Made by a program: the position numbers and the translations under genes. This document shows, piece by piece, positions 48,064 through 56,634 of a DNA stretch of 64,000 nt. Below the pieces are notes generated by a model. It worked only from the letters and a program-made list of their open reading frames with translations. It was not told the origin of the DNA and searched no databases. How positions within the stretch are numbered: the first letter of the stretch is position 1; the number at the start of each line of letters is the position of its first letter. Origin of the DNA: Arthrobacter sp. AZCC_0090 (GTDB taxonomy: Bacteria; Actinomycetota; Actinomycetes; Actinomycetales; Micrococcaceae); NCBI RefSeq assembly GCF_014207375.1, contig NZ_JACHEE010000004.1, positions 124,001 through 188,000 on the forward strand. The letters are read 5' to 3'.

Positions 48064-49079
48064 AACTCGGCGTCTACAACGCAATCCTGCACGACCGGCC
48101 GCTTCCCGAGGCCCTCAAAGTCATTGCCGACCTCGGGCTGACGGGCATCGAGATCAACACGGGCGGATTCCTGCCCGCCGTCCACGTGCCCACCATGGAC
48201 CAGATCCTCGTCTCGGATGCCGCGCGGGATGACTACCTCGGCATCTTCGAAGGCACCGGCGTCTCGATCGCGGGCCTCAACTGCAACGGCAACCCGCTGC
48301 ACCCCAAGCCCGAGATCGGTGAGAAGCACGCCGAGGACATCCGCCGCTCCATCCGACTCGCAGAGCGCCTCGGCCAGAACCGGGTAGTGACCATGTCTGG
48401 CCTGCCCGGCGGTGAGCCCGGCGCGACCGTGACGAACTGGATCGTGAACGCGTGGAACTCTGCTGCGCTCGATGTCCTTGACTACCAGTGGGGCGTCGCA
48501 GCGAAATTCTGGCGCGAGACCGACCGCCTGGCCGCGGACCACGGCGTCAAGGTGGCCCTCGAACTGCACCCGCAGAACATCGTGTTCAACACCGCCGACG
48601 TCCGCAAGCTCATCGAACTCACGGAAGCCACGCATGTGGGCGTCGAACTGGACGCATCGCACCTGTTCTGGCAGCAGATGGATCCCGTCGCGGTGGTCCG
48701 CGAACTCGGCCCGCTGGTTTTCCAGGCAGCCGCGAAAGACGTCCGCGTGAACACGGAGAACGCCGCCCTCTACGGTGTCCTCGACAACAGCTTCCGCCGG
48801 CTCTCGCCGGAGGAAAACCGCACCAACCTCGGCGGCGACGAGTGGGCCAACGAGTGGCCCAAGAACTCCGCGTGGGACTTCGTTGCCCTCGGCCGCGGCC
48901 ACGACACCGCCTACTGGACCGAGTTCCTGCGCGCCCTGCACGAAGTGGATCCCGGCATGCTCGTTAACATCGAGCATGAAGACACCTCACTCGGCCGAAT
49001 CGAAGGTCTCGAGGTCGCCGCCAAAGTCCTGCAGGACGCCGACGCAGCGCTCACCGAGTCGCTGAACGTCACGGCTTAG
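48060..49079 (+). CDS. TIM-barrel sugar isomerase or lyase
   Basis: 339 residues of the AP endonuclease 2/sugar phosphate isomerase fold. LGVYNAILHDRPLPEALKVI, IAGLNCNGNPLHP, KVALELHPQNIVFNTADV, VGVELDASHLFWQQMDPV and VNIEHEDTSLG supply the Glu, Asp, His and Glu that bind the metal. It is translationally coupled to a ring-oxidising dehydrogenase. In the levoglucosan pathway and in C-glycoside cleavage, related TIM-barrel proteins perform beta-elimination on the 3-keto sugar, so an eliminase is as likely as an isomerase. It ends at a strong terminator. Confidence 0.75.
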   Translation: MKLGVYNAILHDRPLPEALKVIADLGLTGIEINTGGFLPAVHVPTMDQILVSDAARDDYLGIFEGTGVSIAGLNCNGNPLHPKPEIGEKHAEDIRRSIRLAERLGQNRVVTMSGLPGGEPGATVTNWIVNAWNSAALDVLDYQWGVAAKFWRETDRLAADHGVKVALELHPQNIVFNTADVRKLIELTEATHVGVELDASHLFWQQMDPVAVVRELGPLVFQAAAKDVRVNTENAALYGVLDNSFRRLSPEENRTNLGGDEWANEWPKNSAWDFVALGRGHDTAYWTEFLRALHEVDPGMLVNIEHEDTSLGRIEGLEVAAKVLQDADAALTESLNVTA

Positions 49080-49105
49080 CAACTCAGCGAAACCAGCCAG
49101 CGCCA

Positions 49106-49142
49106 GTGGGGGCTCCATCCGATGTTCGGATGGAGCCCCCAC
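49106..49142 (+). terminator. Terminator after the 46.9-49.1 kb pair
   Basis: Perfect 16-bp stem GTGGGGGCTCCATCCG (49106-49121), loop ATGTT, CGGATGGAGCCCCCAC (49127-49142), followed by GAGTTTTG. Confidence 0.9.
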
Positions 49143-49185
49143 GAGTTTTGGTACACGACGGCGGCCCGGGTGACCGCGATTCTGC

Positions 49186-49311
49186 CAAGAGATCGAGAGC
49201 GAGCGTCGCTCAAAAGGGCGTCAAAGGTGAGCGAGCGTCGGTCGATGCAACGCTCGCTCACATATCCGGCCTTAAACACCAACGCTCGCTCACATATCCG
49301 GCCTTAAACAC
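49186..49311. repeat. GCTCGCTCAC repeat cluster
   Basis: Several copies of GAGCGAGCGT or its complement, then two perfect 31-bp direct repeats starting AACGCTCGCTCACATATCC and ending GGCCTTAAACAC (49249-49279 and 49281-49311). The same words recur at 58.38-58.50 kb. The cluster lies between two terminators of convergent transcription units. Confidence 0.8.
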
Positions 49312-49346
49312 GAAAGGGGGCGGCGAGAAAATCGCCGCCCCCTTTC
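49312..49346 (-). terminator. Terminator of the iolC-iolH operon
   Basis: Perfect 15-bp stem GAAAGGGGGCGGCGA (49312-49326), loop GAAAA, TCGCCGCCCCCTTTC (49332-49346). It lies 10 bp after the iolH stop. Confidence 0.85.
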
Positions 49347-49356
49347 CGTGTCCCCT

Positions 49357-50229
49357 CTACTGGACCTTGGCGATGTACTTGCCCATCGCCTCCAACTGGT
49401 ATCGGGACACCTCGTTGGCGTTGTCGTCCTCGGCGAAGACGCTGGACACCATGACCGTGTTGTCCTTGTCCAGGAAGCCGATTTCCTTGAGTCCGCCGAA
49501 GAACTCGTCCCAGTTGACGTCGCCGTCGCCGATCTTGAGGTGCTGGTGCACGCGCACGGCGTTGCCGGGCGGGTTGGTGATGTAGCGCAGCCCGTGGGAG
49601 GCGTGGTGATCCATAGTGTCGGACACGTGGACCAGGCGCAGCTTGTCCCCCGCGGCCCGCATGATGTCGAGCGGCTTGTTGCCCATGTGGAAGGTGTGCG
49701 AGGCAACGTAGACCATGCCAATATTGGGCGAGTTCACGCCACGTATGACACGGAGGGCTGCAAGTCCATCCTCCACGAAGTCGTCCGGGTGCGGGTCAAT
49801 GAGGACGTCCAGGCCCTCGCGTTCGATGATCGGAAGGAGCTCTTCCATAGAGCGGTAAAAGGCCCTCTCGGACTCCTCGGCCTTTTCCGGGCGCCCGCTG
49901 AATTCGGTGTTCACGGTCTGCACGCCAAGATCGACCGTGATCTGGATGGCACGCTTCCAGTAGCGCACAGCGGCCTCGCGAGCGTCTTCGTCAGGCCCGG
50001 ACCAACGCAGCACAGGAAGCACCGAGGCGATCTGGACGTCGGCGTCCTTGCAGGCCTTCTTCAACTGGCCCACCAGTTCATCGTCGGCCTTGGGGTGGTT
50101 GAAGAACGGGATGAAGTCAGCGTGCGGGGTCAGCTGGAGGTATTTGTAGCCGAGATCGGCGGCCAGCCTCGGGAACTCCAGCAGGCCGTGGCTGTGGTGG
50201 AACGGCGTCGGGTCAAGGGCAATCTTCAT
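49357..50229 (-). CDS. iolH: TIM-barrel inositol catabolism protein, IolH-like
   Basis: 290 residues. KIALDPTPFHHSHGLLEFPR, LGYKYLQLTPHADFIPFFNH, LIDPHPDDFVED and RVHQHLKIGDGDVNWDEFFG resemble the IolH proteins of actinobacterial inositol operons, which belong to the sugar phosphate isomerase group and have no firmly assigned step. I chose ATG 50229 with AGGAG upstream; a GTG two codons earlier is possible. It is the last gene of the main inositol operon. IolI-type inosose isomerase activity is a fair guess. Confidence 0.75.
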   Translation of the reverse strand: MKIALDPTPFHHSHGLLEFPRLAADLGYKYLQLTPHADFIPFFNHPKADDELVGQLKKACKDADVQIASVLPVLRWSGPDEDAREAAVRYWKRAIQITVDLGVQTVNTEFSGRPEKAEESERAFYRSMEELLPIIEREGLDVLIDPHPDDFVEDGLAALRVIRGVNSPNIGMVYVASHTFHMGNKPLDIMRAAGDKLRLVHVSDTMDHHASHGLRYITNPPGNAVRVHQHLKIGDGDVNWDEFFGGLKEIGFLDKDNTVMVSSVFAEDDNANEVSRYQLEAMGKYIAKVQ

Positions 50230-50237
50230 GGTCACTC

Positions 50238-51251
50238 CTACTTGTACAGCTCAGGCTTGGCATTGAGCTGTACTGCGACCTTTTCGCCCGACTTCTGGGC
50301 TTCGACGCCGGCTTCGCAGCAAGCAGCGGTGGCGTAGCCGTCCCAGGCGGTAGGGCCGCCGATTTCGCCGCGGCGGGCGGCGTCAACCCAAGACTGGACC
50401 TCGACGTCGTACGCGGCACCAAAGCGCTCTTCGAAACCTGGGGTGACCTTGCCGCCCCAACGGCCGGCGCTGCGGACGTAAGGACCGCCATCGCCGCCGA
50501 TGTTCACGATGCCGTCCTCGAAGGACGCCTGGGTGGCGACTTCGTAGCCGAACTTCGCGTTCACGTAGATTTCGACGTCGGCCAGGACGCCGGACTCGGT
50601 CTCAATCAGGACGTGCTGGGGGTCGTGCTGGCCGTTCGGGGCGTTGCGTGTTGCCTTGCCCAGGCGGACCTGCACGGAGGTGATTTCCTCGCCGGTGAAG
50701 AAACGGATGGCGTCGAACTCGTGGACCACGGAGTCGTTGATGAGCATCGCGTTGGTGAAGCCCTCGGGGGTGTTCGGGTTGCGGTGCTGGTGGTGCAGCA
50801 TGAGCAACTCGCCGAGTTCACGGTCGCGGATCACGGAGCCCAAAGCCGCGTATTCGGCGTCGAAGCGGCGCATGAAGCCCACCTGGATGCGCTTATGGCC
50901 GAGGGCGGTTTCGGCCTGCACAACTTTCCAGGCGCTCTCGGCATCCGGAGTAAGGGGCTTTTCGCAGAGGATCGGGAAGCCCTTCTCCAGCGACTTGTAG
51001 AGGATTTCCTCGTGAAGGAATCCGGGGGTGGCAATCAGCACGGCGTTGACGTCGCCGTTGTTGAGGGCCTCGTCGGCGCTGGCGAGGGCCACCGCGCCGT
51101 CGATCCCTTCGATGGCGGCCTGCGCGCGGGCGAGGTCGACGTCGACGACGGCGGCCACTTCGGCGCCGTGGATGCGGGTGCTGAGCCGCTTGATGTGGTC
51201 GGCGCCCATGCGGCCTGCGCCGATGACGGCCACGCGGAGAATGTCAGTCAA
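50238..51251 (-). CDS. iolG: myo-Inositol 2-dehydrogenase
   Basis: 337 residues, the usual length of IolG. The NAD loop is RVAVIGAGRMGADHIKRLST, the lysine is in ILCEKPLTPDAESAWKVVQA, and the active site is LINDSVVHEFDAIRFFTGEE. It makes scyllo-inosose from myo-inositol with NAD. The start appears to be TTG at 51251, with AAGGAC 6 bp upstream; the frame continues further upstream but without homology. It is a member of the main operon, so it is the best candidate for the core dehydrogenase among six paralogues. Confidence 0.88.
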   Translation of the reverse strand: MTDILRVAVIGAGRMGADHIKRLSTRIHGAEVAAVVDVDLARAQAAIEGIDGAVALASADEALNNGDVNAVLIATPGFLHEEILYKSLEKGFPILCEKPLTPDAESAWKVVQAETALGHKRIQVGFMRRFDAEYAALGSVIRDRELGELLMLHHQHRNPNTPEGFTNAMLINDSVVHEFDAIRFFTGEEITSVQVRLGKATRNAPNGQHDPQHVLIETESGVLADVEIYVNAKFGYEVATQASFEDGIVNIGGDGGPYVRSAGRWGGKVTPGFEERFGAAYDVEVQSWVDAARRGEIGGPTAWDGYATAACCEAGVEAQKSGEKVAVQLNAKPELYK

Positions 51252-51282
51252 TGTTCTGTCCTTAGGTGTCTGGGCTGCTGTG

Positions 51283-52194
51283 CTACTGCACAGTGGTGCG
51301 GGAACCGCACGAGAGCAGGTAGTTGCGGGTGCGCTTGGCGATAGGCATAGGGACGTCGAAGGCCACGGGGTACATGTCCTGTTCCACAATGCCAAAGATT
51401 GGTCGGTTGAGTCCTTCAACGGCTTCGATGACAGCGCGGAGATCCGGGAGGCCGTTCGGCGGTTCGGTCATGACGCCGGCCAGGTTGGCTGCGGCCCAGG
51501 TCATGTTCTCCTCGTTAACTTGTCTCAGGACGTCCGGGTTGATCTGCTTCAGGTGCAGGTAGCCGATGCGGTCCGGGTAGTTCTTAATCAGTTCCAGGCT
51601 CGACGCGCCGCAGTATTCGGCGTGTCCGGTGTCCAGGCAGAGGTTCAAGTACTGGGGATCGGTCTCGGCGAGCAGGTGCTCGATATCCGCTTGGGCGCCG
51701 ACGTGGGAATCGGCGTGGGAGTGGAATTGCTGCTTCAAGCCGAAGTCTTCGAGCAGCACCTTGCCCATGCGGTTGTGGCCGGCGAACAGGTCATCCCACT
51801 GCTGCTGAGACAATTCGCCGCTCTCCACAGCCTCGCCCGTGACGTCGTCGCGCCACATGGCCGGTATGACGACGATGTGCTCACCACCCATGGCCGCGGT
51901 CAGCTCGGCAACCTTGCGTGCAGGCTCCCAGGCTTCCTCGTATTGTGCGGCACCACGGTGGAACGCCGTGAAGACCGTTCCCGCCGTCACCTTGAGGTCG
52001 CGCTGCTTGAGTTCCTCGGCCAGGCGGGCGGGATCGTTGGGCAAGTAGCCATAGGGGCCAAGTTCGATCCACTTGTAGCCGGACTCGGCCACTTCATCCA
52101 GGAAACGCTCCCACGGGGTCTGCTGGGGGTCATCCGCGAACCAGACGCCCCAGGAGTCTGGCGCTGTACCGATGATGAGTTTGTTCTCTGTCAC
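51283..52194 (-). CDS. iolE: Inosose dehydratase, IolE-like
   Basis: 303-residue TIM-barrel protein. LIIGTAPDSWGVWFADDPQQ, YKWIELGPYGYLPNDPARLA, QFHSHADSHVGAQADIEHLL, LCLDTGHAEYCG and LHLKQINPDVLRQ are typical of the actinobacterial IolE group, which removes water from scyllo-inosose. The start is GTG at 52194 with GAGGAG 6 bp upstream. An inosose isomerase role cannot be excluded, but no other gene in the operon fills the IolE step. Confidence 0.75.
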   Translation of the reverse strand: MTENKLIIGTAPDSWGVWFADDPQQTPWERFLDEVAESGYKWIELGPYGYLPNDPARLAEELKQRDLKVTAGTVFTAFHRGAAQYEEAWEPARKVAELTAAMGGEHIVVIPAMWRDDVTGEAVESGELSQQQWDDLFAGHNRMGKVLLEDFGLKQQFHSHADSHVGAQADIEHLLAETDPQYLNLCLDTGHAEYCGASSLELIKNYPDRIGYLHLKQINPDVLRQVNEENMTWAAANLAGVMTEPPNGLPDLRAVIEAVEGLNRPIFGIVEQDMYPVAFDVPMPIAKRTRNYLLSCGSRTTVQ

Positions 52195-52204
52195 TGCGGA
52201 CTCC

Positions 52205-53713
52205 TCAGTTGGACGGGAAGTTGTAGGAGGCGCCGGAGGCGTGGGTGGGCTCGGGCCAGCGGGAGGTGATGACCTTGCCACGTGTGTAGAAGGAGACGCC
52301 CTCGGGTCCGTAGATGTGCTTGTCGCCGAACAGCGAAGCTTTCCAGCCACCGAAGGAGTGGTAGGCCACCGGTACCGGCAGGGGCACGTTGATGCCCACC
52401 ATGCCTACTGTGACTGCGCGCTGGAACTTGCGGGCGTTCGCGCCAGAGGACGTGAAGATCGCGGTGCCGTTGCCGTAGGGGTTGGCGTTGATCAGCTTGA
52501 TGCCTGCGTCCAGGTCCTCCACCCGGACCACCACGAGGACGGGGCCGAAGATTTCCTCCGTGTAGGCGGTCATTTCGGTCTTGACGTGGTCGATCACGGT
52601 GGGGCCGACCCAGAAACCTTCCTCGTGGCCTGGGACCACGAGGTCGCGGCCGTCCACTACCATCGCAGCTCCCGCGGCTTCGGCCTCGGTGACGATCCGC
52701 ACGATGCGTTCCTTGGAGGCCGGGGTGATGACCGGGCCCATCTCGGCGTCGGGCTCGGTGCCGTTCTTGACCTTCACGGCCAGGGCGCGCTCTTCGACCT
52801 TCTTGACGAGCAGATCGGCGGCATCGCCGACGGCGACCGCAACGGAGATGGCCATGCAGCGTTCCCCGGCGGAACCGAACGCGGCAGCGGCCAGGTGGTC
52901 GGCAGCGTTGTCCAGATCGGCGTCGGGCATGATGATCGCGTGGTTCTTCGCGCCGCCCAAGGCCTGGACCCGCTTGCCGTGCGCCGTCGCGGTCTCGTGG
53001 ACGTACTTGGCGATCGGGGTGGAGCCGACGAAGGAAATGCCGTCCACGTCCGGGTGGGTCAGGAGGCCGTCCACGGTTTCCTTGTCGCCGTGCAGAACCT
53101 GGAACACGCCGTCGGGCAGGCCGGCCTGCTTCCACAGCTTCGCGAGCAGCATGGACGCGGAGGGGTCGCGTTCGGAGGGCTTGAGGATGAACGCGTTGCC
53201 GGTGGCGATAGCCATCGGGGCCATCCACAGCGGCACCATGACGGGGAAGTTGAACGGGGTGATGCCGGCCACGACGCCGAGCGGCTCGCGGAAGGAGAAC
53301 ACGTCGATCCCGGTGGAGACCTGGTCCGAGTAGTCGCCCTTGAGCAGTTGCGGGATGCCACAGGCGAACTCGATGACCTCCAGGCCGCGTCCGATCTCGC
53401 CCTTGGCGTCGGAGATGACCTTGCCGTGCTCTGCCGTGATCAGGGCTGCGAGTTCGTCCACGTGCGAGGCGACGAGTTCGCGGAACTTGAACAGGACCGC
53501 GGTGCGCTTGGCCAGGGAGAAATCACCCCACTTTTCGCTGGCGGCCTTGGCTGCGGCAACGGTGGCGTCCAAATCGGCCCGGTTCGCCAAGCGCAGCTCC
53601 GCGGAAACTGCGCCGGTGGCCGGGTTGTAGACCGGCTGGCTGCGATCGCCTGCGCCGGCAGTTTCAACACCGTTGATGAAATGCTTGATAGTGGTCAGGG
53701 TGGTCGTCGACAT
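52205..53713 (-). CDS. iolA: Methylmalonate-semialdehyde dehydrogenase (acylating)
   Basis: 502 residues. CoA-dependent aldehyde dehydrogenase for malonate or methylmalonate semialdehyde, the last inositol step, giving acetyl-CoA or propionyl-CoA and CO2. GVVAGITPFNFPVMVPLWMA and AFGSAGERCMAISVAVAVGD (nucleophile Cys) are present. The segment LGGAKNHAIIMPDADL lacks the general-base Glu of ordinary aldehyde dehydrogenases, which is typical of this CoA-acylating class. Confidence 0.95.
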   Translation of the reverse strand: MSTTTLTTIKHFINGVETAGAGDRSQPVYNPATGAVSAELRLANRADLDATVAAAKAASEKWGDFSLAKRTAVLFKFRELVASHVDELAALITAEHGKVISDAKGEIGRGLEVIEFACGIPQLLKGDYSDQVSTGIDVFSFREPLGVVAGITPFNFPVMVPLWMAPMAIATGNAFILKPSERDPSASMLLAKLWKQAGLPDGVFQVLHGDKETVDGLLTHPDVDGISFVGSTPIAKYVHETATAHGKRVQALGGAKNHAIIMPDADLDNAADHLAAAAFGSAGERCMAISVAVAVGDAADLLVKKVEERALAVKVKNGTEPDAEMGPVITPASKERIVRIVTEAEAAGAAMVVDGRDLVVPGHEEGFWVGPTVIDHVKTEMTAYTEEIFGPVLVVVRVEDLDAGIKLINANPYGNGTAIFTSSGANARKFQRAVTVGMVGINVPLPVPVAYHSFGGWKASLFGDKHIYGPEGVSFYTRGKVITSRWPEPTHASGASYNFPSN

Positions 53714-53755
53714 GTGCGGACTTCCTTGTCTGTAGCTTGAAGGGAGCTTGAGGGG

Positions 53756-55699
53756 TTAGCCGAGCAGCTTGCGCTGGCGGTTCTTGTGGCCTGTGTACGT
53801 CTGGTAGGCCTGCTGGGTGGATTCGAGTTCGGAGACCTGCGAGACGGGAACGTCCCACCAGGATTCGGAGCTCGGGGCGTCCAGCAAGGGGTCCGATTCG
53901 ACGTGGATGACGATCGGCCCGCTGTCTTCCGGTGCCGCTTTCGCGTCGCGGATTGCCTCTTCCAGTTCGGCGATGACCTTCTCGCCCGGCTCGATCCGGA
54001 TCACCTTGGCACCGAGGCTTTCGGCGTTGAGGGCAAGGTCGATGGGCAGGTTCGCGCCGGCGTCGAACGAGTGCTGTTCCTTGTCCAGGACCCGGTACTG
54101 CGTCCCGAAGCGTTGCGAACCCAGCGACTCCGAGAGCGAGCCGATGGAGGCGTATCCGTGGTTCTGGATCAGGACCACGATCAGCTTGATGCGTTCAGCG
54201 ACGGCGGTGACCAGTTCGGTATGCATCATCAGGTAGGAGCCGTCCCCCACCATCACGACGACGTCGCGATCCTTGCCGCCCGCGGCGGCCTCGGCCAACG
54301 CGGCGCGCTTGACGCCCAGGCCACCGGGGATTTCGTAGCCCATGCAGGAGTAGGCATATTCGACGTGGTAGCCGAACGGATCCCGGACGCGCCACATTTT
54401 GTGCAGGTCACCCGGCAAGGACCCGGCGGCGCAGATGACTACGTCTTGCTCATCCATGGCCCGGTTGGTGGCGCCGATGATCTCGTTCTGGGCCGGCAGC
54501 GGGGTGTGGCGGGTATCGAAGGCCTCGTCCACGATGCCGTCCCAGCGCTTCTTCTCCGCCGCGATCTTCCGCTCGAGGTCCGCGCCAACGCGGTAGCCGC
54601 CCAGCGCCTGGTTCAGCTTGACGAGCGCCTTGCGGGCGTCGGCGACGATCGGCAGCACGGTGCCGTGCTTGTAGGCGTCGATCGCGGCCACGTTGATGTT
54701 CACGAACGTCACGTCGGGGTTCTGGAAGGCAGTGCGCGACGCCGTCGTGAAGTCCTCGTAACGGGTACCGATGCCGATGATCAAGTCAGCCTCGGCAGCG
54801 ATCGCGTTCGCCGCCGTCGTGCCCGTGGAGCCGATGGCTCCGAGGGAGAACTGGTGGTCCCACGGCAGGACGCCGACGCCGGCCTGGGTGTTGCCCACCG
54901 GGATGCCGGTCAGCTCGGCGAACTTGGCCAGTTCCTCGTTGGCGAAGGCGTAGAGGACACCACCGCCCGCAATGATCAATGGCCGTTTAGCTGCACGGAT
55001 GGCCTCGGCGGCGCGGCGGATATCGTCGTCGTCGGCTTCGGGGCGGCGGATCCGCCACTCACGCTCAGCCAGGAATTCCTCGGGTACGTCCAATGCCTCG
55101 GCCTGGACGTCCTGCGGCAGCGAAATGGTCACCGCACCGGTCTCGGCCGGGTCCGTCAGGACGCGCAGGCCGTGGTGGAACGCGGAGAACAACTGCTCCG
55201 GGCGGGACACCCGGTCGAAGAACTTCGAGAGCGGACGGAAGGCGTCGTTGACCGTGATGTCGTAGGCGTAGGGCAGCTCGAGCTGCTGCAGCACCGGGTC
55301 CGCCGCGCGGGTGGCGAAGGTGTCGCTGGGCAGCAGCAGGACCGGCAGCCGGTTGGTGGTGGCCAGCGCCGCACCGGTCAGCAGGTTCGACGAGCCGGGA
55401 CCGATCGAGGTACTGATGGCGAAGGTCTGACGGCGGCGCGTGTGCCGGGCGTAGCCAACGGCCTGGTGCGCCTGGGCCTGCTCGTTGCGGCCTTGGTAGT
55501 ACGGCATGATGCTCGGGTCTGCGGCCTGGTACTGCTTGAGCGCCTGGCCCACACCAGCAACATTGCCGTGGCCGAAGATCCCAAAGGTGCCCGGGATCAG
55601 GCGCTCCCGGTACTCGTTCCCGCCCACGGTATCAACCGTGTACTGCTTGGACAGGAACTCGACAACCGCCTGGGCGACCGTCATTCTGCGCGTTGACAT
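53756..55699 (-). CDS. iolD: 3D-trihydroxycyclohexane-1,2-dione hydrolase
   Basis: 647-residue thiamine-diphosphate enzyme that opens the inositol ring to 5-deoxy-glucuronate. The N-terminal pyrimidine-binding domain has GNEYRERLIPGTFGIFGHGN, the middle domain AKRPLIIAGGGVLYAFANEE. The C-terminal ThDP motif runs from VVMVGDGSYLMMHTELVTAV to NHGYASIGSLSESLGSQRFG. Ring opening of this kind is specific to inositol catabolism, so the operon identity is secure. Confidence 0.95.
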   Translation of the reverse strand: MSTRRMTVAQAVVEFLSKQYTVDTVGGNEYRERLIPGTFGIFGHGNVAGVGQALKQYQAADPSIMPYYQGRNEQAQAHQAVGYARHTRRRQTFAISTSIGPGSSNLLTGAALATTNRLPVLLLPSDTFATRAADPVLQQLELPYAYDITVNDAFRPLSKFFDRVSRPEQLFSAFHHGLRVLTDPAETGAVTISLPQDVQAEALDVPEEFLAEREWRIRRPEADDDDIRRAAEAIRAAKRPLIIAGGGVLYAFANEELAKFAELTGIPVGNTQAGVGVLPWDHQFSLGAIGSTGTTAANAIAAEADLIIGIGTRYEDFTTASRTAFQNPDVTFVNINVAAIDAYKHGTVLPIVADARKALVKLNQALGGYRVGADLERKIAAEKKRWDGIVDEAFDTRHTPLPAQNEIIGATNRAMDEQDVVICAAGSLPGDLHKMWRVRDPFGYHVEYAYSCMGYEIPGGLGVKRAALAEAAAGGKDRDVVVMVGDGSYLMMHTELVTAVAERIKLIVVLIQNHGYASIGSLSESLGSQRFGTQYRVLDKEQHSFDAGANLPIDLALNAESLGAKVIRIEPGEKVIAELEEAIRDAKAAPEDSGPIVIHVESDPLLDAPSSESWWDVPVSQVSELESTQQAYQTYTGHKNRQRKLLG

Positions 55700-55704
55700 T
55701 ACTC

Positions 55705-56634
55705 TTACTCCGATACTTTCGCAGGTGTCTTCAGCAGCTCCGCCGTCTTCAAGAGCGAGGCGGCGGTGGCCACGGCCCCGGCAACGTCTCCGTCGGCCGG
55801 ATACAGAAGGGTCCGTCCCACAGTCAATCCCTGGACTCCCGGCAGGGCAAGGGCTGCCTGCCAGCTGGCAAAGACCTCATCCTGGCCCGCATCCGGATCC
55901 CCGCCCAACAGGACCGTGGGCAGCGTGGTAGCGGCCATGACTCGCTCCATCTCCGCCACAACCGGGAGCTTCATCCAGGTGTAAGCGCTCGTGGAACCCA
56001 GGCCCTCGGCGATGGCCACGGACTTGATCACGGCGTCCGGGGAAAGGTCATTGCGGACCTTGCCGTTTGCCTCGCGGACCGACAGGAACGGTTCCACCAT
56101 GGCGATCAGCTTGCGCGCCGCGAGGGAGTCCACCGCCTTCGCCGTGGCCTCCAGGATCTTCGCCGTGTCCGGGTCCCCGAGGCAGATGCGAGTGAGCATC
56201 TTGCCGCCATCGGCGCCCAGGGCGTCCAGGGCAGCTGCGGTGTGGCCAGTGAAGCGGTCATCGATTTCGTTGACCAGGCCGGCCAAGCCGCCGCGGTTCA
56301 TTGAACCGAAGACGAGCTTGCCCTCGAGGGCGCCGAGGAGGAGCAGGTCATCCATGATGTCGGGTGACGCCAGGACACCGTCGACGGCGGGATTCGCCAA
56401 AGCGATCTGCAAGCGGTCCAGGAGCTCGCGGCGGTCGGCCATGGCCACCGGATCCGAACCGACGCTCAGGGCGCCGCGGGCAGGGTGGTCGGCGGCCACG
56501 ATGAAGTTCTGGGTCCCGTACTTCAGGCCGGGGTGGCGGCGGCGCGCGGCGGCGGCGCGGGCAACGGCGTCGGGATCTTCAAGCCGGATGGCGCTCAGGT
56601 GCTCGTAACGGCGGGGATCATCATTGAAGCTCAA
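55705..56634 (-). CDS. Cgl0159-type (beta/alpha)8 protein, candidate class I aldolase
   Basis: 309 residues. Start TTG at 56634 overlaps the iolC stop (TTGA). QNFIVAADHPARGALSVGSD, DGVLASPDIMDDLLLLGALE, STSAYTWMKLPVVAEMERVM and VLLGGDPDAGQDEVFASWQA suggest a DeoC/FbaB-like barrel. The lysine in TWMKLPV is in a position that could form a Schiff base. The gene lies between iolC and iolD, where the aldolase that splits 2-deoxy-5-keto-gluconate 6-phosphate (IolJ in Bacillus) would be expected, and no IolJ is in the window. The function is inferred. Confidence 0.65.
   Translation of the reverse strand: MSFNDDPRRYEHLSAIRLEDPDAVARAAAARRRHPGLKYGTQNFIVAADHPARGALSVGSDPVAMADRRELLDRLQIALANPAVDGVLASPDIMDDLLLLGALEGKLVFGSMNRGGLAGLVNEIDDRFTGHTAAALDALGADGGKMLTRICLGDPDTAKILEATAKAVDSLAARKLIAMVEPFLSVREANGKVRNDLSPDAVIKSVAIAEGLGSTSAYTWMKLPVVAEMERVMAATTLPTVLLGGDPDAGQDEVFASWQAALALPGVQGLTVGRTLLYPADGDVAGAVATAASLLKTAELLKTPAKVSE

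Noticed and set aside
49186-49311. Possible CRISPR array from two 31-bp repeats
   Set aside because: Only two repeats, separated by one base.
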